Positions 1 through 5,367 of a stretch of 5,367 nucleotides of DNA are shown here, one piece after another. The stretch's first letter is position 1. Each line of letters begins with the position of its first letter. The notes under the pieces were generated by a model that had not been told where the DNA came from, made no database searches, and was given only the letters and a program-made list of their open reading frames with translations. This DNA comes from an uncultured Verrucomicrobiae bacterium (GTDB lineage: Bacteria; Verrucomicrobiota; Verrucomicrobiia; Verrucomicrobiales; DEV007), in the NCBI GenBank assembly GCA_937898895.1, contig CALDKL010000860.1, positions 1 through 5,367 of the forward strand. The letters run 5' to 3'. The position numbers and the translations under genes were made by a program.

Positions 1-383
1 AGATACACGGCTTCCTTTATTGCGAACGGATTTACCCTGGCGGACGCAACGATGGGGAAACCGCCTGCGCTGGTGCGTTGTGTGTAGAAAGTCGGGATGC
101 CATCTTGCGCTTCAGGGTCGTAGCGGAAGCCCTGGACGCGAACTCTGCTCACCACGACCGTTTCCCTTCTTCCGTCCACGATTGCAAAACGATGCCCGAT
201 CACGGTTCCGATGATCTTGTCTTTGCCCGGGCCAATCGCGCCATTGCTCACACGATGGCCGTCCGGCATCTCCCAAAATACCTCGATTGGATTCGGTGCG
301 GCGTTGATGATCTGCAGTTGCGGCCTCTCGAGCGCGAGGGCTGGCAGTGCAGACAACAGGAGTCCGAAAAGGGTGGCCTTCAT
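1..383 (-). CDS. Secreted protein with VHL-beta-like domain, 3' end cut by window edge; possible secreted peptidase
   Basis: Open frame from ATG at 383-381 to the window edge without a stop: 127 complete codons, next residue Leu (CTN). The start overlaps the stop of the upstream dehydrogenase as ATGA, which supports it although no Shine-Dalgarno is visible. Residues 1-17 look like a Sec signal peptide (Lys2, hydrophobic core, probable cleavage after Ala15-Leu-Ala17), so the product is probably exported. Residues 23-70 align without gaps to the human VHL beta domain as I remember it, with Trp37, Thr60 and His64 at the Trp88, Ser111 and His115 positions, but Asn47 for Tyr98 and Phe66 for Trp117. 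Residues 96-127 (GIPTFYTQ, GGFPIVAS, NPFAIKEAVY) remind me of the start of a family of secreted putative zinc peptidases; any HExxH motif would lie past the window, so that function is only inference. Last gene visible in the hydroxyproline operon. Confidence 0.82.
   Translation of the reverse strand, partial: MKATLFGLLLSALPALALERPQLQIINAAPNPIEVFWEMPDGHRVSNGAIGPGKDKIIGTVIGHRFAIVDGRRETVVVSRVRVQGFRYDPEAQDGIPTFYTQRTSAGGFPIVASARVNPFAIKEAVY
174..317 (-). other. VHL-beta-like domain in the truncated secreted protein
   Basis: Residues 23-70 of the gene at 1-383. The pattern is that of the VHL beta sandwich: an IINAAP strand, a Val-Phe-Trp strand (Trp37), Asp-Gly turn (41-42), Gly-Pro-Gly turn (51-53), then Gly63-His64 and an Ile-Val-Asp end (68-70). 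Spacing matches human VHL 74-121 with no gaps, using the human sequence from memory. Three of five hydroxyproline-pocket positions are kept or conservatively changed (Trp, Ser to Thr, His); two differ (Tyr to Asn, Trp to Phe). Ligand binding is not shown by the sequence. Confidence 0.6.
380..383 (-). promoter_or_regulatory. ATGA stop/start overlap (dehydrogenase to secreted VHL-like gene)
   Basis: On the minus strand the TGA stop of the dehydrogenase (382-380) shares bases with the ATG (383-381) of the next gene. No clear Shine-Dalgarno precedes it, so translation by re-initiation of terminating ribosomes is the likely mode. Confidence 0.75.
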
Positions 384-1621
384 GCAAAGCGATCCGGGGA
401 CATTGGATCGAGGGCAAGGGATGGTTTCTCACCGGCGAGCATCTCGGCAATGATTTTCCCTGTGGCCGGTGCCAGGGACAGTCCCATCATTGCGTGGCCG
501 GTGGCCACGGTGAGATTTTTCCAACGGCGAGTGCGACCGAGATAGGGCATTCCATCCGGCGAAACTGGCCGCAGGCCGCTCCACGGGGTTACCTCGGCGA
601 AGTCCGATTCAGCAAAGGCCGGAAAGTATTTTGGGAAGGTCCGCGTGATTCCTCGCACGCGGCGCTGCGTGATGGAGTCGTCGATCCCGGCCAGCTCCAT
701 TGTTCCGCCGACACGCAGTGCGCCGTCCATCGGAGTCACGGCCAGTCGTGCCTCGGTGCAGATGCTGCACCGTTCCGGAAGCTGTTTTGGGTTCGCCAGG
801 GTGAGACTGTAGCCCTTGCCCGCCTGCATTGGAATTTTCAAACCCAGTTCCTTCGCGAGGGAGGCCGACCATACGCCGCCGCACAGCACCACCTCATGGC
901 TCTCGATGGAACCTTCTGACGTTCTGACGGCTTCCAAGAATTCTCCCTCCCACTCAAACCCCGTCGCTTCCGTCCCCCAGAGAAACTCCACTCCGAGGCG
1001 CCGGAGTTCTGCCTCCAACGCGGCAAGGAAACGCGATGGCGTCAGGTGGCAGTCCATTGGGAAATAGACGCTCCCGCAGACATCCATGGTCACACCCGGA
1101 TCGAGCGCGGCGGTCGCTTTCGCATCGAGGATCTCGGCAGGGATGCCCAGCGCGTTCGCCTTGGCAGCGATGTGCCCTTCTTCGTCGAGGGTGCGTGGCT
1201 CTTTGCACAGCATGAGCAGCCCGTGCTTCACGAGGCCGATCTCCAAGCCCATCTCTTCGAAACATTTGCGGCTCAGCAGACTCAGATCCCGCAGGACCGG
1301 AGCGGCGGATTCCACATGGGCCACCGTAGCCGCCCGCCAGAAACGCAGACCCCAGGTCACGAGATCGACATCGAACCTTGGTCTGATATACAAGGGCGAC
1401 TCCGGATCTCCCATCCAACGCAGTGCCTGCGAGACCGCACCCGGCGCGGCCAGCGGTGTGAAATGGCTCGGCACGATCATGCCGGCATTGCCGAAGGAGC
1501 ATCCGTCGCGTTGCTGCGGTTTGCGCTCGAGAATGGTAACCGAGAATCCTCGCCTCGCGCATGCGAGTGCGGTGCACAGTCCGACGACGCCGGAACCGAG
1601 AACGACGATACGCTGGCTCAT
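380..1621 (-). CDS. DadA-type FAD-dependent D-amino acid dehydrogenase, probable D-hydroxyproline dehydrogenase
   Basis: 413 residues, the usual size for single-subunit DadA/DAO-family flavoenzymes. The N-terminus has the Rossmann dinucleotide fold: GSGVVG at 9-14 and Glu32 at the end of the second strand, which binds the ADP ribose of FAD. The CSFGNAGMIVPSHFTPLAAPG region (about 41-61) and the C-terminal GLRPVSPDG-PYLG segment (349-362), followed by GH at 375-376, are typical of DadA relatives. By context it would oxidise cis-4-hydroxy-D-proline, made by the epimerase two genes upstream, to pyrroline-4-hydroxy-2-carboxylate, passing electrons to the respiratory chain rather than to oxygen. 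No signal peptide, so cytoplasmic or peripheral to the inner membrane. The start is fixed by an ATGA overlap with the peptidase stop. Family assignment is firm; the substrate is inferred from neighbours, and a general D-amino acid dehydrogenase is the alternative. Confidence 0.9.
   Translation of the reverse strand: MSQRIVVLGSGVVGLCTALACARRGFSVTILERKPQQRDGCSFGNAGMIVPSHFTPLAAPGAVSQALRWMGDPESPLYIRPRFDVDLVTWGLRFWRAATVAHVESAAPVLRDLSLLSRKCFEEMGLEIGLVKHGLLMLCKEPRTLDEEGHIAAKANALGIPAEILDAKATAALDPGVTMDVCGSVYFPMDCHLTPSRFLAALEAELRRLGVEFLWGTEATGFEWEGEFLEAVRTSEGSIESHEVVLCGGVWSASLAKELGLKIPMQAGKGYSLTLANPKQLPERCSICTEARLAVTPMDGALRVGGTMELAGIDDSITQRRVRGITRTFPKYFPAFAESDFAEVTPWSGLRPVSPDGMPYLGRTRRWKNLTVATGHAMMGLSLAPATGKIIAEMLAGEKPSLALDPMSPDRFA
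1618..1621 (-). promoter_or_regulatory. ATGA stop/start overlap (peptidase to dehydrogenase)
   Basis: The TGA of the S9 peptidase (1620-1618) overlaps the ATG of the dehydrogenase (1621-1619). A purine stretch, GAAGAAA, lies about 12-18 bases upstream, too far and too poor to be a strong ribosome binding site, so coupling to upstream translation is likely. Confidence 0.75.
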
Positions 1622-3960
1622 GGTTGGAGATGTTTCTTCAGAAATTCCAGCTTCGCCTTCGATCCGCAGGCGGTCCCGGCGGCCCCGTGTCCCGCTCCGA
1701 TGACGGGCAGGAAGGCGAAGTCCTTGCCTGCCTTCTGGAGGGCCGCCACCACCTGGGTGGTGGTGGCCGGATCGACGTTGGTGTCGAGTTCACCGACGAT
1801 GAGGAGCAGCTTTCCCCCCAGCTTGTGGGCGTCCTCTACGTTCGAACATTTCGCGTAGCTCTCGTCGACGGGCCAGCCCATCCACTGCTCGTTCCACCAG
1901 AGTTTGTCCATGCGATTGTCGTGGCAACCACAATCGGCCACGGCGACTTTGTAAAAATCGTGATGATCGAGCACGGCTCGCATCGCGCTTTGCCCGCCTG
2001 CGCTGCCTCCGCAGATCCCTACCCGAGCGAGGTCCATCCACGGACGTTCGGCAGCGGCCGCACGGATCCAGGCGATGCGGTCGGGGAATCCCGAGTCTTT
2101 CAGGTTCTTCCACGCGACATCGTGGAAGGCTTTGCCGCGATGATTCGTGCCCATGCCATCGAGTTTCACCACGACAAACCCCGCATCGGCGAGTGTATGG
2201 AGAGAATCGAGCAGACCAAACTCTTTCGGGGCAAAGCTCCCGTGGGGTCCGGCATAGATCTCCTCGACCACGGGATAGGACTTCGCGGGATCGAAGTGCC
2301 TCGGCTTGACGAGAATGCCGTGGATGTCCGTCTTCCCGTCGCGTCCCTTCGCGACAAATCGCTCCGGCAGAGTCCAGCCACTTGCGAGCAGTGACTTTGC
2401 GTCGGCCCTCTCCAGTTCGCAGACAAGCGACCCGTCGGCGCTGCGGCGCAATTCATGCACGGGAGGCTGATCGGCGCGGGACCACCGGTCGATGAACCAT
2501 TCGCGGGTCGGGGAGAATTCGACCCGGTGATTTCCGTCTCCCTCGGTGAGCCTGACAAAACCACTGCCGTCGAATTTCGCACGGCAGAGGTGGGTGTGAC
2601 AGGGATCCTCGCCCTTTCGCAATCCGCTGGCGAGGAACCAGACCTGTTCGTTCTCCGCATCGACATGGAGCACTTCGCGCACCGGCCATTCGCCCGAGGT
2701 GACCGCATTCGCGAGCATTCCGGTCGCGATCTCGTAGCGATAGAGATGGGCCCATCCGCTGCGTTCGCTCATCCAGAGGAGTTCCCCCCGGTCGTGGAGC
2801 CAGTGCCGCCAGGTCTTTTGGGTATAGTCGATGAAAGTTCCGGAGGTCTCTTCCGCGAGGATGCGCACCGCTCCGGTGGCGGCATCCACCGCGAGAATGC
2901 GGTAACGCTGGTGGCCTCGCTCATTGTCGTCGAAGTAGGCCTCCCTCCCGTCCGGAGCCCAGGAGACGCGGATTTCGTGAGAGGTCGAGAAGCGATTCGG
3001 AAAGAGGGTCGCGTCGATCACCTGACCCTCTTCCATGTCGGGATGGAAGAGCACCAGAAGTGGTTTGGGCAGGGGGTCTCCGGGCTTGGCGTAGGGAACG
3101 ACTTTCAGTTTTGGCTGCTTCTGGTCCCCGGGGGAGGAATCGACGATGGTGACGCGACGCTCGGGTACCTCGACGGCGGCACTGACGAGGAAGGATTTCG
3201 AATCGGGCGACCAAGAGATCTGGCCGCGATAGGTTGCTTTGTTAGGGATGGCGGAACGCAAGGTTCGTCCTTCGCCTCCCCGACCTGGCCGGAGCAGAAT
3301 GTGATCTTCTCTGACCTGCGCAGACCAGGCCCGGTCCGGTGAAATCTCTGGCGGGACGGCTTTCGACGGCTCCGGTTTTCGGCCGGGGCCATCGAGGATC
3401 CAGGTGGAGCCCGTCGGATCGGCTTCGCACACGGCAAAATCCGATCCGTCGGCGCGGGTGAGAAGCCAGACGTGACCTCCGTAGGTTTGTTGTCGGCGTT
3501 CGCTTCGGGCCTCAATCCGACCGTAGGAAACCCGTTTCCCTTTCGTGTCGATCCAGTACAGGTTCAGGTCGAGGTCGACCGCATTGACGAAGCGAATCCC
3601 GGAGGAAATGTTGGACCCCCTGCTCGGGCGAGGTTGCAGCAGAGTTTCGGCGCTCCGCCGCGGCGGTGGCGCGGGAATCCCCAGGGCGGGCAGGTCGGCG
3701 GCACTCTTTCGTTCGCCGGTGGCCGCGTCGATGAGGACAAACTCGTGGGTCTCTGCCCCGGTTTGAATGCGATACCAAAAGGCAGGTTTGTCAGGGAGCC
3801 AGACCGCAGCAATCTGATCGCGAAAAACCAGGGGTGCGGAGTGCGCCGCCGGGGACAGGGTGAGACACAAGAGGGGAAACAGAAGAGCCGTGCGATGAAG
3901 CAATCGGCGGCTGTCCTGGCTGCGATCCGGGCGGGTGATTGTCCCTTTGTGAAGTCTCAT
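1618..3960 (-). CDS. Exported S9 (prolyl oligopeptidase/DPP IV-type) serine peptidase with VHL-beta-like domain
   Basis: 780 residues from ATG at 3960-3958, chosen over an in-frame ATG at 4008 because it forms the ATGA overlap used at the other junctions. A long basic n-region (1-24), hydrophobic stretch (about 25-36) and cleavage near Ala39-Ala42 indicate export. Residues 43-110 begin the beta-propeller; 122-168 are a VHL-beta-like insert; 205-530 continue the DPP IV N-terminal propeller (WSPDSK 250-255, SERSGWAHLYRYE 398-410). The alpha/beta-hydrolase domain (about 535-780) has the triad Ser653 (GGSAGG, 651-656), Asp726 (GELDTNVD, 723-730) and His758 (GAGHG, 755-759). S9 enzymes cleave proline-containing peptides; by context this one should supply hydroxyproline from collagen-like material. 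The Glu-Glu helix that holds the substrate amino terminus in true DPP IV is not seen, so dipeptidyl specificity is unproven. The family is one I associate with Planctomycetota and similar phyla. Confidence 0.92.
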   Translation of the reverse strand: MRLHKGTITRPDRSQDSRRLLHRTALLFPLLCLTLSPAAHSAPLVFRDQIAAVWLPDKPAFWYRIQTGAETHEFVLIDAATGERKSAADLPALGIPAPPPRRSAETLLQPRPSRGSNISSGIRFVNAVDLDLNLYWIDTKGKRVSYGRIEARSERRQQTYGGHVWLLTRADGSDFAVCEADPTGSTWILDGPGRKPEPSKAVPPEISPDRAWSAQVREDHILLRPGRGGEGRTLRSAIPNKATYRGQISWSPDSKSFLVSAAVEVPERRVTIVDSSPGDQKQPKLKVVPYAKPGDPLPKPLLVLFHPDMEEGQVIDATLFPNRFSTSHEIRVSWAPDGREAYFDDNERGHQRYRILAVDAATGAVRILAEETSGTFIDYTQKTWRHWLHDRGELLWMSERSGWAHLYRYEIATGMLANAVTSGEWPVREVLHVDAENEQVWFLASGLRKGEDPCHTHLCRAKFDGSGFVRLTEGDGNHRVEFSPTREWFIDRWSRADQPPVHELRRSADGSLVCELERADAKSLLASGWTLPERFVAKGRDGKTDIHGILVKPRHFDPAKSYPVVEEIYAGPHGSFAPKEFGLLDSLHTLADAGFVVVKLDGMGTNHRGKAFHDVAWKNLKDSGFPDRIAWIRAAAAERPWMDLARVGICGGSAGGQSAMRAVLDHHDFYKVAVADCGCHDNRMDKLWWNEQWMGWPVDESYAKCSNVEDAHKLGGKLLLIVGELDTNVDPATTTQVVAALQKAGKDFAFLPVIGAGHGAAGTACGSKAKLEFLKKHLQP
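3457..3597 (-). other. VHL-beta-like domain inside the S9 peptidase, hydroxyproline-pocket residues kept
   Basis: Residues 122-168 of the peptidase. Using the human VHL sequence from memory, residues 122-167 align with VHL 74-119 without gaps and with about 12 identities. The positions that contact hydroxyproline in the VHL-HIF structure map as Trp88 to Trp136, Tyr98 to Tyr146, Ser111 to Thr159, His115 to His163 and Trp117 to Trp165. Flanking markers also match: FVN at 124-126, RR at 155-156, TYGGHVWLL at 159-167. No VHL alpha (elongin-binding) domain follows; the propeller resumes instead. Binding of hydroxyproline is inference. Confidence 0.78.
3957..3960 (-). promoter_or_regulatory. ATGA stop/start overlap that decides the peptidase start
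   Basis: The epimerase TGA (3959-3957) overlaps the ATG at 3960-3958. A GAGAGA stretch about 9 bases upstream of this ATG is a possible weak ribosome binding site. The upstream in-frame ATG at 4008 would add 16 charged residues before the signal peptide and overlap the epimerase by 52 bases, so it is less likely. Confidence 0.75.
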
Positions 3961-4853
3961 TCCGGGTGTCTCTCTGTCTTTCCGGCGGAGAGTCCGAACC
4001 CCCGGCAAAAGGGATCGGCCTCGTCAAACAGCAGGGTCGTCTCGGCCACGACATGAGCACGGCCCGTGATCGTGGGAATGATTGCGCCATCTCCCGTCTC
4101 GTAGACTCCCTCGAAGACGGTTCCGAGTAGGCTCTCCTGTCGCCAGATTTCACCGGGGGCCAGGGTTCCGTTTGCGGCGAGACAGGCAAGTTTGGCGCTG
4201 GTGCCGGTGCCGCAGGGGGATCGATCGTATTCCCCGCCGGGGCAAAGCACGAAGTTGCGACTGTGGTTCGCGGGGTCCGCAGCAGGGCCAAAGAATTCAA
4301 CATGGTCCACCTCCGGGAATCCTGCGGCACGGATCGCCTCGCGGGCGGCGACAGCCGCGTGCGTCAACTCCGGGATTTGTTCGAGTGTCAGGGAGAGCCC
4401 GTGATGGTTGACGAGAAAAAACCAGTTTCCTCCCCAGGCGACATCGCCGATGAATCGTCCGGCTTTCACGGCGGTGGCCTTGCGATAGGAGGGGACGTTT
4501 CGCACGCTGACACGACCGTCCTCGTGCAGGATCGCCGTCACCGTGCCGACGGGCGTCTCGATGGGATGGCTCCCCGGCGCGATCCGGCCGAGGTGATGCA
4601 GGGTCTCGATCACCCCGATGGTGCCGTGGCCGCACATGCCGAGGAGTCCGACGTTGTTGAAGAACGTCACCTTGGCGGTGTTCGCGGAATCCTCGGGTTC
4701 TTCCAGGAGTGCCCCGACCATGACCTCGTGTCCCCGAGGCTCACAGAGCAGGGCGCGATGCCAGTGCAAAAGATCTTCCCTGCCCAAACCACCAAGGATC
4801 ACACGGGTCGGCTCGCCGCCGGTGTGAGAATCGATTGCGGGGATGCGGATCAT
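3957..4853 (-). CDS. 4-hydroxyproline 2-epimerase (proline racemase family)
   Basis: 298 residues, normal for the family, with the hallmark N-terminus DSHTGGEPTRV (8-18). Two catalytic cysteines are present: Cys74 in MCGHGT and Cys214 in DRSPCGTGT, with substrate-binding Asp210 four residues before the latter. The second Cys separates it from trans-3-hydroxy-L-proline dehydratases, which have Thr there. Where proline racemase of Trypanosoma cruzi has Phe290 (six before the Asp), this protein has Cys204, the smaller pocket residue expected in hydroxyproline epimerases. It should interconvert trans-4-hydroxy-L-proline and cis-4-hydroxy-D-proline in the cytoplasm by a two-base, cofactor-free mechanism, the first step of the pathway. 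The start fits the family N-terminus; no Shine-Dalgarno is seen. It follows the DapA-family gene by 101 bases and overlaps the peptidase start by 4. Confidence 0.93.
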   Translation of the reverse strand: MIRIPAIDSHTGGEPTRVILGGLGREDLLHWHRALLCEPRGHEVMVGALLEEPEDSANTAKVTFFNNVGLLGMCGHGTIGVIETLHHLGRIAPGSHPIETPVGTVTAILHEDGRVSVRNVPSYRKATAVKAGRFIGDVAWGGNWFFLVNHHGLSLTLEQIPELTHAAVAAREAIRAAGFPEVDHVEFFGPAADPANHSRNFVLCPGGEYDRSPCGTGTSAKLACLAANGTLAPGEIWRQESLLGTVFEGVYETGDGAIIPTITGRAHVVAETTLLFDEADPFCRGFGLSAGKTERHPE

Positions 4854-4909
4854 GAATCGTTGTGGAAAGGGCTGTCAGATCCGCAGGGTCGGTTTGTCAG
4901 GATGGGGCG

Positions 4910-4950
4910 GCGGAGGAAAGGAGAAGGGGAGGGGCGGGACGTTCCTCCGC
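4910..4950 (-). other. Stem-loop in the DapA-family gene/epimerase gap
   Basis: A perfect 9-bp inverted repeat (GCGGAGGAA at 4910-4918, TTCCTCCGC at 4942-4950) encloses a 23-base pyrimidine-rich loop (in the minus-strand RNA) and begins four bases after the DapA-family stop codon. No U-run follows the stem in the minus-strand RNA, so it is not a standard intrinsic terminator. It could be an RNA processing or stability element that separates expression of the two cistrons, or chance. This 101-base gap is the only non-overlapping junction in the window; I found no convincing -35/-10 pair in it. Confidence 0.4.
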
Positions 4951-4954
4951 AGTC

Positions 4955-5367
4955 TCATTCAGGCTTGGTTTTCAGGGCATCGCGGATGATTCGCAGGACA
5001 CGTTCGCGCTCGTCGCCGACGAGGGGCAGGCGTGGTTCCCGCACCCATTCCCGACCGAGCCCGGTTTCCTGACAGAGCAGCTTGATGTATTGCACGAAAT
5101 GAAGGTGGGTGTCGAGTTTCATGAGCGGCTGGGCCCAGCGATAGAGCGTTCTGGCCTCCTCCCAGCGGCCTTCTCGGGTGAGATCCCAGAGCCGCTGATT
5201 CTCTTTCGGAAATGCGATGCCACTGCCCGCAACCCATCCGTCGATCCCGAGGATGGCGCACTCGAGGAATAGGTCATCGACTCCGGTGAAAAGCTGAAAA
5301 CGGTCGCCGACGAGATTGCGAAGTTCGGTGATGCGGCGGGGATTGGCGCTGCTCTCCTTGATCGAAG
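4955..5367 (-). CDS. DapA-family lyase, probable pyrroline-4-hydroxy-2-carboxylate deaminase, 5' end cut by window edge
   Basis: The C-terminal 136 residues plus TGA at 4957-4955; the N-terminal half lies beyond 5367. The third visible residue is Lys in IKESSAN, the family's Schiff-base lysine, and 133 residues follow it, close to the roughly 131 that follow Lys161 of E. coli DapA. So about 160 residues should be missing. GVDDLFLECAILGIDGWVAGSG (28-49) is the barrel end with the usual Gly-rich strand, and DTHLHFVQYIKL plus GLGREWVREPRLPL (85-115) is the C-terminal helical region seen in DapA-like proteins of hydroxyproline clusters. Its likely job is deamination and dehydration of pyrroline-4-hydroxy-2-carboxylate, product of the dehydrogenase, to 2-oxoglutarate semialdehyde and ammonia. 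Family certain; the specific reaction is inferred from neighbours, as related enzymes act on dihydrodipicolinate precursors, sugar acids or sialic acid. Confidence 0.87.
   Translation of the reverse strand, partial: SIKESSANPRRITELRNLVGDRFQLFTGVDDLFLECAILGIDGWVAGSGIAFPKENQRLWDLTREGRWEEARTLYRWAQPLMKLDTHLHFVQYIKLLCQETGLGREWVREPRLPLVGDERERVLRIIRDALKTKPE

Noticed and set aside
1745..1767. Perfect 9-bp hairpin GCCACCACC / GGTGGTGGC with a 5-base loop.
   Set aside because: It lies inside the peptidase gene and follows from GC-rich Thr and Val codons in the TTQVV segment (734-738); no U-run, so not a terminator.
2455..3342. Long plus-strand open frame (295 codons), with others such as 1046-1858 and 1561-2394.
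   Set aside because: They lie antisense to clearly recognised minus-strand genes, show no family motifs, and are expected from GC-rich codon use.
3400..3600. A eukaryotic-type VHL ubiquitin ligase function or recent transfer of a eukaryotic VHL gene.
   Set aside because: There is no alpha (elongin-binding) domain, the domain sits in an exported bacterial peptidase, and base composition matches the surroundings.
3835..3890. Possible lipoprotein signal in the peptidase because a Cys (residue 32) lies in the hydrophobic stretch.
   Set aside because: The residues before the Cys (Phe-Pro-Leu-Leu) do not fit a lipobox, which needs a small residue just before the Cys; an ordinary Sec signal peptide fits better.
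3961..4008. In-frame upstream ATG at 4008 giving a 796-residue peptidase.
   Set aside because: It adds 16 mostly charged residues ahead of the signal peptide and a 52-base overlap, while the ATG at 3960 fits the ATGA pattern of the other junctions.
3957..4853. trans-3-hydroxy-L-proline dehydratase or proline racemase instead of 4-hydroxyproline epimerase.
   Set aside because: The dehydratase has Thr in place of the second catalytic Cys, which is present here (Cys214); the Cys204 pocket residue and the D-Hyp-pathway neighbours favour the epimerase over proline racemase.
4860..4900. Two CTGACA boxes resembling -35 elements upstream of the epimerase.
   Set aside because: No -10-like sequence occurs at suitable spacing; the repeat is probably chance.

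Overview
The window is GC-rich bacterial DNA with five genes packed head to tail on the minus strand; the right edge of the window is therefore the upstream end. Both edge genes are cut. Read 5' to 3' on the minus strand, the genes are: the C-terminal part of a DapA-family lyase/deaminase (4955-5367), a proline racemase/4-hydroxyproline epimerase family protein (3957-4853), a secreted S9 (DPP IV-type) peptidase carrying an N-terminal VHL-beta-like domain (1618-3960), a DadA-type FAD D-amino-acid dehydrogenase (380-1621), and the N-terminal part of a second secreted protein with a VHL-beta-like domain (1-383). The last three junctions are all 4-nt ATGA stop/start overlaps, so this looks like one translationally coupled operon. 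I see no credible gene on the plus strand.

The three metabolic enzymes form the core of bacterial 4-hydroxyproline catabolism. The epimerase converts trans-4-hydroxy-L-proline to cis-4-hydroxy-D-proline. The dehydrogenase oxidises that to pyrroline-4-hydroxy-2-carboxylate. The DapA-family enzyme deaminates and dehydrates this to 2-oxoglutarate semialdehyde. The fourth enzyme, a semialdehyde dehydrogenase leading to 2-oxoglutarate, is not in the window and would be expected beyond the right edge. The exported peptidase plausibly supplies hydroxyproline or small Hyp peptides from collagen-like or hydroxyproline-rich glycoproteins.

The most striking point is that two adjacent genes in a hydroxyproline operon encode exported proteins with a domain resembling the beta domain of the human von Hippel-Lindau protein, the eukaryotic reader of 4-hydroxyproline in HIF-alpha. 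In the peptidase the domain aligns with human VHL (sequence recalled from memory) without gaps and keeps the hydroxyproline-pocket positions Trp88, Tyr98, His115 and Trp117, with Ser111 changed to Thr. The second protein keeps the Trp88, Ser111 (as Thr) and His115 positions but changes Tyr98 to Asn and Trp117 to Phe. This suggests an exported Hyp-peptide recognition and degradation module linked to Hyp catabolism.

The organism cannot be named from the sequence. The VHL-type S9 peptidase family is one I associate with Planctomycetota, Verrucomicrobiota and similar phyla; high GC and weak Shine-Dalgarno signals fit, so a PVC-group bacterium is my tentative guess. No tRNA, rRNA, CRISPR array, insertion sequence or attachment site was seen.
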